From positions 1 through 62,178 of the forward strand of contig CAYTPZ010000008.1 of the NCBI GenBank assembly GCA_964440095.1: a DNA stretch of 62,178 bases, given 5' to 3'. The notes under the pieces are model-generated. The model searched no databases. It was not told the DNA's origin and saw nothing but the letters and a program-made list of their open reading frames with translations. Positions 35,744 through 43,564 of the stretch are shown here, one piece after another. Made by a program: the position numbers and the translations under genes. This DNA is from JACNKJ01 sp964440095 (GTDB lineage: Bacteria; Krumholzibacteriota; Krumholzibacteriia; JACNKJ01). Numbering within the stretch: the stretch's first letter is position 1; every line of letters starts with the position of its first letter.

Positions 35744-36697
35744 CTAAACAGGCTCACCTGCCCGCTCTACTTCATGCTCGAAGAGGGGAGTACTCAAGTA
35801 GCGCTCGCCGGTGTCGGGCAGCACCACCACAATGCGCCGACCCTTATTCTCGGCCCGGCCGGCCACTTGGATGGCCGCGTGCAAGGCCGCTCCGCTGGAA
35901 ATGCCGCCCAGCACGCCCTCTTCCAGGGCCAAACGCCGCGCAGCTTCCGTGGCTTGCTCGCCCCGAACGCGCAGGATTTCATCCACCATTTTCATGTCCA
36001 TGACCTCGGGCACAAAGCCCGCGCCGATACCCATTATGGGGTGGGGACCCGGTTCGCCGCCTGACAGCACGGGGCTTTCATCGGGTTCCACAGCCACTGT
36101 GATCAGGTTCGGCTGTCGATCCTTGAGCGCTCGGCTCACACCTGTGATGGTGCCGCCCGTACCCACGCCGCTCACGAGAATATCCACGTGGCCGTCCGTG
36201 TTTCGCCAGATTTCCTCAGCGGTGGTTCGCATGTGTACCTCGGGGTTGGCGGGATTGCTGAACTGGCTGGGCTGGAACCACTCCGGATTTGCCTCCTGCA
36301 GTTTTTCCGACGCGGCAATGGCGCCCTTCATGCCATCGGGTCCGGGGGTGAGCACTAGCTCGGCGCCGAATGCGCGCAGTAGCTTGCGGCGCTCCACGCT
36401 CATGGTTTCGGGCATGGTGAGCACCAGACGATAACCTCTCGCCGCCGCCACCATGGCCAGGGCAATTCCCGTGTTTCCGCTGGTGGGCTCAACCAGGGTG
36501 TCCCCCGGCTGAATCTTGCCGGCCCTCTCGCCGGCTTCCACCATGGCCCAGCCAATGCGATCCTTTACGCTAGCCATGGGATTGAAGCTCTCCAGTTTGG
36601 CCACGATCTCTCCCGGCAGGGCCGCGTCGATGTGCGCCAATCTGAGCAGAGGCGTGTTGCCGATGAGCTCTGTGATGTTCTGATGGATGCCGTTCAT
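35744..36697 (-). CDS. cysK: Cysteine synthase (O-acetylserine sulfhydrylase)
   Basis: 317 residues, fold-type II PLP enzyme. Lys45 in SVKDRIG binds PLP; TSGNTGIA and GVGTGGTITG hold substrate and cofactor phosphate. It makes cysteine from O-acetylserine and sulfide. It lies 25 bases after cysE, whose product makes O-acetylserine, so the two genes form the complete serine-to-cysteine route and share the attenuator-like leader at 37416-37611. CysM or cystathionine beta-synthase were considered; the operon favours CysK. Confidence 0.92.
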   Translation of the reverse strand: MNGIHQNITELIGNTPLLRLAHIDAALPGEIVAKLESFNPMASVKDRIGWAMVEAGERAGKIQPGDTLVEPTSGNTGIALAMVAAARGYRLVLTMPETMSVERRKLLRAFGAELVLTPGPDGMKGAIAASEKLQEANPEWFQPSQFSNPANPEVHMRTTAEEIWRNTDGHVDILVSGVGTGGTITGVSRALKDRQPNLITVAVEPDESPVLSGGEPGPHPIMGIGAGFVPEVMDMKMVDEILRVRGEQATEAARRLALEEGVLGGISSGAALHAAIQVAGRAENKGRRIVVVLPDTGERYLSTPLFEHEVERAGEPV

Positions 36698-36722
36698 GTC
36701 GCTTACCTACCTAGCTATGGGA

Positions 36723-37391
36723 CTAAATGTTGAAATCGCCGGTTTGGGGCAGCTCGCCCTCGTCGTCTTGGCTCCGCTGCTCCAGAAATCGAATGCGTTC
36801 TTCTAGGCGCCCCATGGTCTGCTCCATGGGATCGCCCAATAGGTCGTGCCTCAGGCGGATGCGCGAGTCGCGCCGCCGATCCACGCGCCGGGCGGGAATT
36901 CCCACCATGACGTCGCCGGGGGACACGTCGCGGATCACCACGGAACTGGCCCCGATGCGCGCGCCTTCGCCCACGCGAATGGGGCCCAGCACCTTTGCAC
37001 CCGCGCCCACCACCACGCTGGCCTCCAGGGTTGGGTGCCGCTTACCCCGATCCAGTCGCGTGCCTCCCAGGGTCACGCCCTGATAAAGCAGAACGTCATT
37101 GCCGATCTCGGCCGTTTCGCCAATCACCACACCCACGCCATGGTCGATGAAAACCCGCCGGCCCAGAGTCGCCCCGGGATGAATTTCAATGCCCGTGAAG
37201 ATGCGAACCCATCCCATGAGAAGGCGGGCCAGAAAACGCATGCGCCGTCGCCAAAGGGAATGGGCGATGCGATGGGCCCAGATGGCATGTAGGCTGGTGT
37301 ACAGAACAGCCACCTCCCAGCGATTGCGGGCGGCGGGATCCTTGGCCAGGGCCGAATTCAGATCCTCTTTCATCAATTTCAGTGCATTCAT
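36723..37391 (-). CDS. cysE: Serine O-acetyltransferase
   Basis: 222 residues from the ATG at 37391, which has GGTGGAG six bases upstream; a GTG at 37403 is in frame but lies within that ribosome site. The left-handed beta-helix shows FTGIEIHPGATLGRRVFIDHG, GNDVLLYQGVTLGGT, RHPTLE and VMVGIPARRV. It acetylates serine with acetyl-CoA, the regulated entry into cysteine synthesis. The C-terminal tail is longer than in some relatives and ends in DFNI, an Ile C-terminus of the kind that inserts into CysK to form the cysteine synthase complex. Confidence 0.93.
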   Translation of the reverse strand: MNALKLMKEDLNSALAKDPAARNRWEVAVLYTSLHAIWAHRIAHSLWRRRMRFLARLLMGWVRIFTGIEIHPGATLGRRVFIDHGVGVVIGETAEIGNDVLLYQGVTLGGTRLDRGKRHPTLEASVVVGAGAKVLGPIRVGEGARIGASSVVIRDVSPGDVMVGIPARRVDRRRDSRIRLRHDLLGDPMEQTMGRLEERIRFLEQRSQDDEGELPQTGDFNI

Positions 37392-37415
37392 CACGGTCTC
37401 CACCGAATGGGGGCC

Positions 37416-37450
37416 AAAAAAAAACGCCGCAAACCCGAAGGTTTGCGGCG
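37416..37450 (-). terminator. Leader terminator (attenuator) of cysE-cysK
   Basis: Minus strand CGCCGCAAACC (37450-37440), loop TTCG, GGTTTGCGGCG (37435-37425), then nine T (37424-37416). This is a strong intrinsic terminator. No gene ends before it on the minus strand except the 23-codon leader ORF that stops 23 bases earlier. It lies 25 bases upstream of the cysE start, so it must gate cysE transcription. An alternative stem can sequester its 5' arm. Confidence 0.88.
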
Positions 37451-37473
37451 CTGATGTTCTTAGATAGACAGCC

Positions 37474-37545
37474 CTAACCTTCCCTCGCGATATGTCTCGG
37501 CGAGCAACAACAACTGATAAAGCTGGAAAGGTTTTTCGCGGTCAT
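37474..37545 (-). CDS. Cysteine-rich leader peptide of cysE-cysK
   Basis: A 23-codon ORF on the minus strand: ATG at 37545-37543, stop TAG at 37476-37474. It begins MTAKNLSSFIS, continues with three consecutive cysteines (residues 12-14, codons TGT TGT TGC at 37512-37504) and ends SPRHIAREG. GAGG (37556-37553) is seven bases before the ATG. It sits between a strong promoter and the leader terminator. Ribosomes starved for Cys-tRNA would stall on the Cys run; otherwise they reach the stop codon, which lies inside the segment needed for the anti-terminator. The product itself is probably not functional. Confidence 0.82.
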   Translation of the reverse strand: MTAKNLSSFISCCCSPRHIAREG

Positions 37546-37582
37546 CAGGATACCTCAAAGAGGACAAGAGTGAGAGGTGATA

Positions 37583-37611
37583 AGAATACGGGATATCTTC
37601 TATTTTGTCAA
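37583..37611 (-). promoter_or_regulatory. Promoter of the cysE-cysK leader
   Basis: Minus strand TTGACA (37611-37606), 17 bases, TATTCT (37588-37583). Initiation is expected near 37576, giving a leader of about 185 bases to the cysE start. Confidence 0.85.
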
Positions 37612-37703
37612 ATTTTTCTAAATTCCTGCCCTCTGGACCCCTGGGGTCCGATCACCTATATTCGACACTCCTTTATAGTCAGAACCTTGTGGAATCGAGA
37701 CGC

Positions 37704-38570
37704 ATGAAGATCCCCAGCACTACCGAAGGCCGCCTGGAAAACCTCTCCCAGACCATTTGGGCTCTGGAGGAGGCTCACCGCACACAGCCCCTGCCGCCCA
37801 TGGAGCGGCTCAACCTCCTGCGGAGCCACTATGAGATTCAGCAGCTCCGCGAGGAGGAATTGGAGATTCCCAAGAAGGACCGTTCTTTTCTCTATCTCAA
37901 TGAAAACAGCAAGGTTCAGGTGCTCTTGGTTCACGGCGGGCACAGTACGCCGGCCTCATACATTCAGCTGGGCAAACGCCTGTATCGGGCGGGCATGACC
38001 GTTTATGCCACGCTTCTTCCCAATGAAGAGACTGTAGGATTCCAGCGGGGCAGCGTGCCCTGGCAGCTTTCCCGTGCGGAACTGGAAATGCGCTACGACC
38101 TGCTGCATCACCTTGGTGAGAACACCCACGTGGTGGGATCCAGCTTCGGCGCGGTGCTCGCCATCGGATTGGCCAAGACCAAGCCCGTGAAAAGCCTTGT
38201 TCTGCTGTCCCCGCCCTTGCGTCCCACCCTGAGATTCGCCGAACGCATGGCCCTGACCTGGAAAAAGCTCTTTCCCCAGTTGTTCGAGAACATGGTGGCG
38301 AGTACGCCTCACCGATGGATGGCCGACCGCTATACGGCACTACGAGTAGCGCGGAAAACCGTCAGGGAACTGAACTGTCCCATCCTCGCCATTCACGCGC
38401 GCAACAACATGGAGCTGGACCACCGAGGTCTGGATCTCATTCGGCGGCATGCCCGCAACAAGGCCAGCAAGGCTCTGCTGCTCGATGAAGGCGGTCACAA
38501 GCTGTTGCACGGGAAGAGTGGCGCGAAGGTGGAAGAGGAAATCCTGAGCTATATCCAGGCCCAGTCCTAA
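37704..38570 (+). CDS. Alpha/beta hydrolase (carboxylesterase-like)
   Basis: 288 residues from the ATG at 37704. The frame is open from 37605, but that part lies under the divergent cysE promoter and has no ribosome site, while a TATAGT (37674-37679) precedes 37704. The fold shows LLVHGGHSTPASY (oxyanion region), the nucleophile Ser147 in VGSSFG, and a late acid and His (CPILAIHARNNMELDH, DEGGHKLLHG). It resembles Est30/monoacylglycerol-lipase-type esterases. An N-terminal helical segment of about 65 residues precedes the hydrolase core. Substrate unknown; cytoplasmic. Confidence 0.8.
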   Translation: MKIPSTTEGRLENLSQTIWALEEAHRTQPLPPMERLNLLRSHYEIQQLREEELEIPKKDRSFLYLNENSKVQVLLVHGGHSTPASYIQLGKRLYRAGMTVYATLLPNEETVGFQRGSVPWQLSRAELEMRYDLLHHLGENTHVVGSSFGAVLAIGLAKTKPVKSLVLLSPPLRPTLRFAERMALTWKKLFPQLFENMVASTPHRWMADRYTALRVARKTVRELNCPILAIHARNNMELDHRGLDLIRRHARNKASKALLLDEGGHKLLHGKSGAKVEEEILSYIQAQS

Positions 38571-38720
38571 GTTCTAAGCCCGGTCAGATTTTCCCATCCA
38601 AATGGACGCTTTTCCTTGGGCGGAACAAGAAATTCCCCAGACTCCCGCCTGAGTCCTGTTCATTCCGGCCGAAATCCTGCTAAGTCATTGAAAAGTGGAA
38701 GGGAAAGCCCGATCCGTTTT

Positions 38721-38736
38721 TGGCATATGCATTGCT
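38721..38736 (+). promoter_or_regulatory. Sigma-54-type promoter
   Basis: TGGCAT-ATGCA-TTGCT matches TGGCACRN4TTGCW at all but one position, with the required ten bases between GG and GC. Initiation near 38747 would give a leader of about 138 bases to the gene at 38885. The rest of 38571-38884 contains no gene. Confidence 0.65.
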
Positions 38737-38884
38737 TTGTGAGGGCAGTCACCCGCCGATGGAGCAAATCGTAGGGAGTAGGGGCTGGTATTTTTGAGAG
38801 CTTGCTTGGCCGGGCCTTTTCCCGTCTGAAGAAGCTTAGTCATCGAAGATCACCATATAGTCTGCCACAGCGAAGGAAGTTACA

Positions 38885-39109
38885 ATGGCTGAGTGGAATG
38901 GCACCGACTACTCCAACGTTTATGTCGGCGATGAACGTGCGAGCGAAGTAATGACCTCCTTGGAGGCCGCTGATTACCTCAAAATGCACGTCAAAACTGT
39001 CTGCCGGCTCGCGAAGGAAGGCAAGATCCCCGCGAAAAAGGTCGGCAGTGAGTGGCGCTTCCTCAAGGGAGTGCTAGATCGTTGGCTGGCTATGGAGATC
39101 GTCTCTTAA
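38885..39109 (+). CDS. Small helix-turn-helix (excisionase-type, HTH_17) DNA-binding protein
   Basis: 74 residues. Residues about 22-70 form the MerR/excisionase-like winged helix: MTSLEAADYLKMHVKTVCRL followed by GKIPAKKVGSEWRF. Such single-domain proteins bind DNA as regulators or as excisionases; no integrase or attachment site is present, so a regulator is more likely. AAGGAAG lies five bases upstream of the ATG. The sigma-54-type promoter ahead of it suggests expression under a stress or nutrient signal. Confidence 0.82.
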   Translation: MAEWNGTDYSNVYVGDERASEVMTSLEAADYLKMHVKTVCRLAKEGKIPAKKVGSEWRFLKGVLDRWLAMEIVS

Positions 39110-39160
39110 AAGTGTCGAAGGTTGGGAGCTTGCTCCCTACCGACTCCAAGCGTTGCAATT

Positions 39161-39201
39161 GCAAGGCAGGAATGCCGCCTCCCCGGGCGGCTTTCCTGCT
39201 T
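39161..39201 (+). terminator. Long hairpin after the helix-turn-helix gene
   Basis: GCAGGAA-GCCGCC pairs with GGGCGGC-TTCCTGC with small bulges, followed by a T-rich stretch. A shorter hairpin (GGGAGC-TT-GCTCCC, 39124-39137) precedes it. Either may end transcription of the small gene. Confidence 0.55.
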
Positions 39202-39256
39202 GTTTATTAGGTCCCATCCTTTCTATGGTGTCAGCGCTAACACCGGGAGGATCTTT

Positions 39257-40909
39257 TTGCGACGCCTCGCTTTTCTATTTCTGCTTATTTTAGCAGCTCC
39301 TACTGCCCTGGCCACGGCGCCGGGCGCACTCACGCTTCCCGCGGATAGTCCTTTTTACGAAGACCTCGAGCACTTTCGCGCCCTCGGCCACTGGTCGGGC
39401 AGCTTGGAAATTCGTCCCATCAGCCGCCGGCAGGTGGCGCGTGCTGTGCGCATGATTGAAAGGTCTACGCAGGATCTAGACTTGGCGCGCGGCGACGAGC
39501 TGCGACTGGATCGACTGCATGCGGCGCTCGAGGCTTGGGGCCTGGGCGAACGCAAAGGTCGAACTCGAGATCGGCGGCGCCCGGGATCCCGTTGGGAAAC
39601 CGGCCTGGCACTCAACTTCGCCGGTGGCCCAAGCAACTTGAAAAACACAGTGGATCTCTATCGCCGCCCCCGTCGCGACGGCGCCTTTTTCCTGAACCTT
39701 ACCGCATCGGTGGGGCGGAACCTGGGCGCCCAGTGGCGCTGGTACGAAGACTACAGTGCCATCACGCCCATGCCCCAGGATAACTGGATGGACAACCTGC
39801 CCCCCAGCGCGCGAAAAATCCTGACCGATGCCAGCTCGCGTAACGATCTCGCGGTAGTGTCTTGGGCCCAAGGCCCCGTGCATCTTCGCCTGGGTCGTGA
39901 AGACCGCCGCTGGGGGCAGGGTCGCCGCGGCACGCTCTTCCTCAGCGAGAACGCCTTTCCCATGGACGGGATCACTTTTGGGTTCCGCAGCAGGTGGGTT
40001 TCAGGCGCTTCGATCATGGCGCAAAGCTGGCGCGCACCTAATCCGCCCTTGGCCGATGAACCTCCCGGCGAAGAACATCTGTTGGGTGATGGCTACTACG
40101 CCGCACACCGATTTGAACTGCATCCGCGCGACAGTTGGAGCCTGGGAGTATTCGAAGCGGTGGCCTATGGCGGGCGTGGTATCGACTTCGCCTATTTGAA
40201 CCCGGTCGGGTTTTTTGTGGCCGTGACTCAAGACGTTTGGGATCGCGCCGGCGTGGACGACAAAAAAGTTCTGGGCTTCGATTTCCGCGTGCGCCGCGCG
40301 CCGGTGGAAATCTACGGCGAGTTTCTCATCAACCGCGTGGTCACCTTGGACGCGGCGGACGATGGCGACGAGTCGGGCATTACAAGTTTAGCGCAACTGA
40401 TCGGGCTGAACTGGGCGAACCCCTTGGGCCTCGCGGGCGCGGATCTGAAGTTGGAGTACGCGCACCTGGATCCCGAAGTGTATTTCCATCCCGACGGTGA
40501 TTCCCGCCGCTCGCTGCTGAGCGAAGGGGAAGTCATCGGACACTGGGCCGGGGCTAACAGCGATGTGCTTTTCGCCGCCTTCCGTTTCCCCGAATTTCGC
40601 GCAGGGCTTTTCCGCCTGGAATTCGAGCAGGCGCGCTGGGGCTTGGTGGACGGCCTCACCGGAAACCAGTTTGGTTTCATCGGCCTGACCAAGGCCGAGC
40701 AGGAATGGCTGGTGGGGGATATCGTGAGTGAAAGAACAGTGAGCCTTCATTGGGAACAACGAGACATTAGCTTCCCGCTGGCCGGACGCGCGGACAGCCG
40801 CATCAGCCTGGCCCGCGTCGTGAGAACCGGCGCCTGGGAAAGTGCAGGCTGGCAGATGGATGCGCGACTTACCTGGCACTGGGGTCGCGTTTTCCTAGAT
40901 GGTGACTGA
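39257..40909 (+). CDS. Outer-membrane beta-barrel, capsule-assembly Wzi-like
   Basis: 550 residues from TTG at 39257. GGGAGG is six bases upstream and a signal peptide follows at once (RRLAFLFLLILAAPTALATA). The longer open frame from 39122 runs through the terminator hairpin and is unlikely. PADSPFYEDLEHFRALG near the mature N-terminus and HLRLGREDRRWGQGRRGTLFLSENAFP (split here: LGREDRRWG then GRRGTLFLSENAFP) are hallmarks of the Wzi family. Wzi is an outer-membrane lectin that anchors capsule; in this lineage the ligand is unknown. No polysaccharide cluster is adjacent. Confidence 0.68.
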   Translation: MRRLAFLFLLILAAPTALATAPGALTLPADSPFYEDLEHFRALGHWSGSLEIRPISRRQVARAVRMIERSTQDLDLARGDELRLDRLHAALEAWGLGERKGRTRDRRRPGSRWETGLALNFAGGPSNLKNTVDLYRRPRRDGAFFLNLTASVGRNLGAQWRWYEDYSAITPMPQDNWMDNLPPSARKILTDASSRNDLAVVSWAQGPVHLRLGREDRRWGQGRRGTLFLSENAFPMDGITFGFRSRWVSGASIMAQSWRAPNPPLADEPPGEEHLLGDGYYAAHRFELHPRDSWSLGVFEAVAYGGRGIDFAYLNPVGFFVAVTQDVWDRAGVDDKKVLGFDFRVRRAPVEIYGEFLINRVVTLDAADDGDESGITSLAQLIGLNWANPLGLAGADLKLEYAHLDPEVYFHPDGDSRRSLLSEGEVIGHWAGANSDVLFAAFRFPEFRAGLFRLEFEQARWGLVDGLTGNQFGFIGLTKAEQEWLVGDIVSERTVSLHWEQRDISFPLAGRADSRISLARVVRTGAWESAGWQMDARLTWHWGRVFLDGD

Positions 40910-40948
40910 ACTTCAGCCATTTAGCCCCTTCTGTGATCATCCAAAATT

Positions 40949-40957
40949 TGGTATAAT
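40949..40957 (+). promoter_or_regulatory. Extended -10 promoter (TGG-TATAAT)
   Basis: AAATTTGGTATAAT, ending 54 bases before the ATG at 41012. There is no clear -35 (TTCTGT at 40929), as expected for extended -10 promoters. It shares AAATTTGGTAT with the promoter at 28005-28013. Confidence 0.6.
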
Positions 40958-41011
40958 TTCCGATACATAAAATACCCGAATGACACGGGCATCCTCATGA
41001 AGGAGAGAGAA

Positions 41012-43450
41012 ATGAAGCTGCGGAGCCTCGCGCTTGCGTCGGCGGTCCTTATTCTGGCCTTGCCGGCACTGGCCATCGACATCATCGATTTGCATGCGAA
41101 CACATCCACCGGCGTTCCGACTATGCTCGGCACCGAGGTGACCATCGGCGGCATCGTCACGGTCCCCGAAAACATCTATAGCGATTACAGTTTTGAAATC
41201 TACGTACAGGACGCAACGGCGGGCATCAACATCTACGTGTCCGGGGGCATCGATACCTACGATGCGGCTCTTGGCGATAGCGTTGTCATTACGGCGCCGG
41301 TGGCCCAGTACAATGGGCTAACCGAATTGGGTACCAGCGAAGCCGTCGTGACCGTGATCAACCACGGCCCCGGCAGCGGAGTGCCCGAGCCCGCCGTGCT
41401 TACCTGCGCTGATGTTCTCGGCACCTTCCAGGGCGACTACAGTGAGCCCAATGAAAGCCGTCTCATTCGCCTCAACGACCTGACCATCGTTGATGGAACT
41501 TGGCCCACGGTTCCTAGCGGCGGTAATTCCTACATTGATGTGACCGACGGTACCGGCACCATTCTGCTCTTCATCGACGTGGACTGTCCCGTCAACGGTA
41601 GCCCCGCTCCCGACGGCAGCTTCGACTGCGTCGGCGTGCTCAAGCAGTACGACAGCAGTTCGCCCTATACCGAGGGCTATCAGATCCAGCCGCGCTTCAT
41701 CGAAGATGTGATCATCGACATTCCCGGCCCGCCCATCATCGGCTTGGCCACCGTGCGCAACGTCACCGACAACAGCGCCGACATCTTCTTCGAAACGTCC
41801 ACGCCAGGATCCAGCGAGATTGAATACGGTCTCACCGATGCCTACGGCATGACCGCCGGCGACGCGGGCGCGGAAGTGACCGAGCACGAGGTGAACCTCA
41901 CCGGTCTCACCGACAACAGTATCTATCACTATCGGGTGAAGACCAGTGATGAGTCGGGCACCAACTATGGTTCCGATCAGCTTCTGGCCACGGCCTCAAC
42001 GGTGCCCGGTCAGATGCATGTGTACATGAGTTACACGGCCGATCAGACCTACTCCAGCGGCACCGACGTGCCGGAGAATCAGAACCTCGCCGCCTTGGTG
42101 GTCAATCACATCAACCAGGCCAACGTTTCGGTGGACGCCTGTCTCTACAGTTTCAGCCTGGACAATGTGCGCGATGCGCTCATCGACGCTCACCTGCGCG
42201 GCTGTCAAGTGCGCATCATCATCGACGACGGCAACTCCAGCTCCTGGGCTTCCCAGTGTGGATCCTATGGCATCCCCTGGATTACAAGCGCATTCGCGGG
42301 GAACCACGGTTCGGATGACGGCTACGGATCCATGCACAACAAGTGGGTCACCGTGGACGCCTTCGACGATGACGGCAACAAATACAACGACTGGGTTTGG
42401 ACCGGCAGCGGCAACATGAGCATCTCGGGTAACGACGATGTGAACAACGGCATCCGCATCCGCGACTATGGTCTGGCTCAGACTTTCACCTACGAGTTCG
42501 ACGAAATGTGGGGCGCCCATGGACCGGGGCCGCACCCCAACTCGAACATGGGAATAAACAAGGTCGACAACACGCCCCACGAATTCACCATCAACGGCAT
42601 TCGCGTGGAGCAGTATATGAGCCCCAGCGATCAGGTGCGCTATCAGATCGTGCAGGCGGTGGAGAACGCGGAAACGTCCATCTACTTCGCCATCCTGGCC
42701 TTCACCGATTGGCAGATCACCAATGCCATGAAAGACATGAGCTACGCGATTCCCGGTTTGGAAATTCGCGGCGTCTTCAACCAGGATCAGGATTGCGGCG
42801 CGGGTAGCGAGTACTTCCCCATGATCGGCGATCCCTGTTCCAATTACGCCTGGGCCAACCCGGCCGACGTCTGGCTCGACACGGCGCTGCCCGGTAGCCG
42901 CCTTCTGCATCACAAATACATGATCGTGGACGCGAACCAGCTGGGTCAGGATCCGCTGGTGCTCACGGGCAGTCACAACTGGAGTTACTCGGCGGAGAAT
43001 TTCAACGACGAGAACACTCTGATCATTCACGACTACACCGTGGCCAACATGTTCCTGCAGGAATTTGCCGATCGCTATCACGAGTCCGGCGGCACCGGCG
43101 CCCTGGGTGAAACGGTGGGCGTGGAAGAGACGCTTCCGGATATGTCCGGTCGCCTCATCGGTGGCCTGAACAGCTATCCGAATCCCTTCAATCCCTTCAC
43201 CAACGTGAGCTTCCTCACCAGCGAGATGGCTCGCGTGTCGGTGAAGATCTATGACGCCAGCGGCAGGCTCGTGAGCACCCTGGCCGATGACGATCTGATG
43301 GAGTCCGGTCTCCATATTTTGGGCTGGGACGGCAAAGACAACAATGGTCGCCGTCAACCCAGCGGCGCCTACTTCGCGCGCGTGACGGGCGGATCGCTAG
43401 GATCCAACCTGAACGGCGACGAGAAGGCGAAGCTCATTCTTCTTCAGTAG
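41012..43450 (+). CDS. Secreted phospholipase-D-superfamily protein with OB-fold, Fn3 and FlgD-like domains
   Basis: 812 residues. The ATG at 41012 follows AAGGAG by six bases; the in-frame ATG at 40997 overlaps that site. A signal peptide (LRSLALASAVLILALPALA) is followed by an OB-fold-like region (about 20-240), an Fn3 domain (about 245-330, SADIFFETSTPGSSEIEYG) and two PLD domains with HNKWVTVD and HHKYMIVD, both full HxKx4D motifs. The C-terminus has YPNPFNPFTNVSF...LGWDGKDN...GAYFARV ending KLILLQ. PLD proteins of this type are nucleases or phospholipases; OB-fold plus PLD suggests an extracellular nuclease, which is inference. Confidence 0.85.
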   Translation: MKLRSLALASAVLILALPALAIDIIDLHANTSTGVPTMLGTEVTIGGIVTVPENIYSDYSFEIYVQDATAGINIYVSGGIDTYDAALGDSVVITAPVAQYNGLTELGTSEAVVTVINHGPGSGVPEPAVLTCADVLGTFQGDYSEPNESRLIRLNDLTIVDGTWPTVPSGGNSYIDVTDGTGTILLFIDVDCPVNGSPAPDGSFDCVGVLKQYDSSSPYTEGYQIQPRFIEDVIIDIPGPPIIGLATVRNVTDNSADIFFETSTPGSSEIEYGLTDAYGMTAGDAGAEVTEHEVNLTGLTDNSIYHYRVKTSDESGTNYGSDQLLATASTVPGQMHVYMSYTADQTYSSGTDVPENQNLAALVVNHINQANVSVDACLYSFSLDNVRDALIDAHLRGCQVRIIIDDGNSSSWASQCGSYGIPWITSAFAGNHGSDDGYGSMHNKWVTVDAFDDDGNKYNDWVWTGSGNMSISGNDDVNNGIRIRDYGLAQTFTYEFDEMWGAHGPGPHPNSNMGINKVDNTPHEFTINGIRVEQYMSPSDQVRYQIVQAVENAETSIYFAILAFTDWQITNAMKDMSYAIPGLEIRGVFNQDQDCGAGSEYFPMIGDPCSNYAWANPADVWLDTALPGSRLLHHKYMIVDANQLGQDPLVLTGSHNWSYSAENFNDENTLIIHDYTVANMFLQEFADRYHESGGTGALGETVGVEETLPDMSGRLIGGLNSYPNPFNPFTNVSFLTSEMARVSVKIYDASGRLVSTLADDDLMESGLHILGWDGKDNNGRRQPSGAYFARVTGGSLGSNLNGDEKAKLILLQ

Positions 43451-43472
43451 GCTCAGCGAAAGCGGCAGCGCG

Positions 43473-43506
43473 AGGCCCTCGGCATTTGCCGGGGGCCTTA
43501 TTTTTT
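43473..43506 (+). terminator. Intrinsic terminator of the PLD gene
   Basis: AGGCCCTCGGCA pairs with TGCCGGGGGCCT (one G-T pair), then TTATTTTTT. TTGCGG at its end (43505-43510) plus TATAAT (43528-43533) could be the promoter of the next gene. Confidence 0.85.
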
Positions 43507-43564
43507 GCGGGCATGCGAATAATGAGATATAATTCCAGTGCCCCTGAGATGAACGGAGATGATG

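Noticed and set aside
37542..37548. CTGATGA followed by CGCGAAA in the cysE leader, resembling a hammerhead ribozyme core
   Set aside because: There is no room for stem II and no pairing flanks for stems I and III; the ATG belongs to the leader ORF.
37416..37576. SAM riboswitch or T-box upstream of cysE
   Set aside because: No SAM-I core and no T-box sequence (AGGGTGG-type) are present; the Cys-run ORF and alternative stems explain the leader better.
37605..37703. N-terminal extension of the alpha/beta hydrolase
   Set aside because: This part lies on the divergent cysE promoter, has no ribosome site, and the likely -10 (37674-37679) is downstream of it.
38885..39109. Excisionase of an integrated element
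   Set aside because: No integrase, attachment repeats or phage genes are nearby.
39122..39256. 45-codon extension of the Wzi-like protein
   Set aside because: It would place the signal peptide internally and run through a hairpin; TTG 39257 has a good ribosome site and begins the signal peptide.
41996..43357. 453-codon open frame opposite the PLD gene
   Set aside because: The plus-strand protein has a signal peptide, two HxKx4D motifs and a sorting domain; the antisense frame has no recognisable domain.
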